Origin: an uncultured Collinsella sp.
GTDB taxonomy: Bacteria; Actinomycetota; Coriobacteriia; Coriobacteriales; Coriobacteriaceae
DNA length: 23,314 nt
NCBI GenBank assembly: GCA_902496005.1
Contig: CABUZI010000016.1
Location: forward strand, 1-23,314
Direction of reading: 5' to 3'
Shown here: piece after piece, positions 22,354-23,314 of the stretch
How positions within the stretch are numbered: the first letter of the stretch is position 1
Layout of the letters: the number at the start of each line of letters is the position of its first letter
Made by a program: the position numbers and the translations under genes
Notes under the pieces: generated by a model
Databases searched by the model: none
What the model was told of the DNA's origin: nothing
What the model saw: the letters and a program-made list of their open reading frames with translations, nothing else

Positions 22354-23232
22354 TTATTTGCCCGCGGTGGCGGTGCCGGATTGCGAAGGGGTGACGACCT
22401 TGAGCGGCTTTACGAGGGAATCCTCGTGCGAAGCCGGCGCGCCTATCTCTTCGTTTTTGGCCTTGGTTGACTCGGAGCGAGTGATTTCCTCATCGAGTGC
22501 ATCGATGTCGGCGTCCTCGACCACGGCGTTGAGCGACTCAAAAACGCGGTTCTTGAGCAGCGCGGTGTGCACGCCCTCCGTCAGGTCGTGAAGCTTCTTA
22601 AACGCACGCTCGAGCTTGGCGTCGCGCTCGTCATCGGAGGTGTCCATGCCGAGCATGCTCACGAGCACCTGCTCAAACATCGAGGACTCGCGGTTGGCGG
22701 AAGACACGTACTGACGCAGGTTGCGCGGCTCGATATGGAAGCGTGACAGCTCGGAGCAGTAGCGGATGATCGGGAAATCGCGACCATCGACGAGCTCACG
22801 ATTTTGCGGACTCTTGATGATGCGAATGAGGTCGTTCTCGGCGAGCGAGCGGATAAACGAAATCTCGACGCCCAGCATATCGGGAATGGTCTCGATAGGA
22901 TGCAGCTTTTGCTTAGTCTCCTTGGGCTCCGTCTTGAGCGGAACATCGGACAGCAAGCCCACCTCGTAAGCGAGCGTTGACAGGTCCGTGGCGTTTTCCA
23001 AGCGCTGCTTAATCACGTTGAGTGGCATATAGCGGGTCTTCTGCAGGTGCAGAATGACCTCCAGGCGATCAACGTCCTCCTTGGAGTACTGACGGTATCC
23101 CTTAGGCGTACGATGAGGGGTAATGAGCCCCTCATCCTCTAGAAATCTAATTTTTGAGTTCGAAAGATCGGGGTATGCGCCTCGAAGTAGGTTGACGACT
23201 TGGCCGATACTCAGATAGTTGCGTTTGGCCAT
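22354..23232 (-). CDS. MerR-family regulator of the FtsR (Rv1828) type
   Basis: The 292-residue protein has an N-terminal MerR winged helix (about 5-80): YLSIGQVVNLLRGAYPDL, SKIRFLEDEGLITPHRTPKG, and YRQYSKEDVDRLEVILHLQ with a PLNVIKQRLE extension. This closely fits Rv1828 of Mycobacterium and FtsR of Corynebacterium, which controls ftsZ transcription. A central domain (about 110-215) with RSLAENDLIRIIKSPQNRELVD could bind a ligand or partner. The C-terminus is charged and low in complexity. The gene begins 3 bp after an FHA-domain protein gene, as in actinobacteria where it adjoins garA/odhI. Its targets here are unknown; division genes are the family expectation. Confidence 0.88.
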   Translation of the reverse strand: MAKRNYLSIGQVVNLLRGAYPDLSNSKIRFLEDEGLITPHRTPKGYRQYSKEDVDRLEVILHLQKTRYMPLNVIKQRLENATDLSTLAYEVGLLSDVPLKTEPKETKQKLHPIETIPDMLGVEISFIRSLAENDLIRIIKSPQNRELVDGRDFPIIRYCSELSRFHIEPRNLRQYVSSANRESSMFEQVLVSMLGMDTSDDERDAKLERAFKKLHDLTEGVHTALLKNRVFESLNAVVEDADIDALDEEITRSESTKAKNEEIGAPASHEDSLVKPLKVVTPSQSGTATAGK

Positions 23233-23235
23233 GCC

Positions 23236-23314
23236 CTACTCACCGGTTTCGATGCGCTCCGGCGTGCTCTCGTGGTAGATGAGCGTAAACGTACCGATCT
23301 GGACGGAAGAACCG
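23236..23314 (-). CDS. FHA-domain protein (GarA/OdhI-like), C-terminal end only
   Basis: Only the last 25 codons are inside the window, reading GSSVQIGTFTLIYHES and ending PERIETGE before a TAG at 23238-23236. The VQIGTFTLIY strand is the typical end of an FHA phosphothreonine-binding domain. The position directly before the FtsR-type gene matches garA (Rv1827) and odhI, which in other actinobacteria regulate 2-oxoglutarate metabolism when unphosphorylated. With so little sequence, the wider architecture (for example an N-terminal zinc ribbon or DUF3662 domain) cannot be judged. Confidence 0.7.
   Translation of the reverse strand, partial: GSSVQIGTFTLIYHESTPERIETGE

Overview
The window looks like chromosomal DNA of a Coriobacteriia member, most likely Collinsella or a close relative. 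This rests on a fairly high GC content and on a gene order that mixes Bacillus-like and actinobacterial arrangements; no database search was run. The order rodZ-pgsA-cinA-recA-rny-spoVS-miaB-miaA-hflX-lexA matches the Bacillus chromosome in outline. The blocks lexA/LysM protein/nrdR and FHA protein/FtsR-type MerR regulator are typical of Actinobacteria. Nearly all of the DNA is accounted for by conserved core genes. I see no rRNA, tRNA, CRISPR array, prophage or insertion sequence with a transposase.

Bases 1-4063 run rightwards: a 5'-truncated RodZ-like membrane protein, YajQ, RimO, PgsA and a CinA C-terminal-type amidase (PncC), ending at a short hairpin. Next is an SOS-controlled recA promoter, with a perfect LexA box in the -35/-10 spacer, driving recA-recX. 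A strong promoter at about 6236 with a structured leader then drives rny, which is followed one base later by an uncharacterised GHKL-type ATPase and then by spoVS. miaB, miaA and hflX follow as an overlapping tRNA-modification/GTPase operon.

From about 13095 a divergent SOS unit is centred on the lexA/LysM intergenic region, which holds three LexA-like boxes spaced exactly 28 bp apart. Leftwards, lexA is translationally coupled to a membrane acyltransferase-like gene (HGSNAT/DUF1624 type). Rightwards, a YneA/ChiZ-like membrane LysM protein is followed by nrdR and dut. Thus recombination (recA, recX), SOS control (lexA, the division-inhibitor-like LysM protein) and nucleotide-pool control (nrdR, dut) lie close together.

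The only intergenic stretch over 300 bp is 16000-16393. It holds two about 103-bp inverted-repeat elements that share a core in opposite orientation but have different, nearly perfect stems, flanking a terminator-like hairpin. To its right are an MGDG-synthase-like glycosyltransferase (leftward), trxB and a DUF1836 regulator (rightward). A leftward set follows: degV, an NlpC/P60 hydrolase, apt, an FtsR-like MerR regulator and the tail of an FHA-domain protein cut by the window end. A 26-bp motif is shared between the DUF1836 and degV upstream regions.

The most interesting items are the variable-stem hairpin pair at 16016-16380, the shared DUF1836/degV operator candidate, the GHKL ATPase beside spoVS, the nrdR start-codon hairpin, the 28-bp-phased LexA boxes and the 11-bp-phased TTTGG array upstream of recA.
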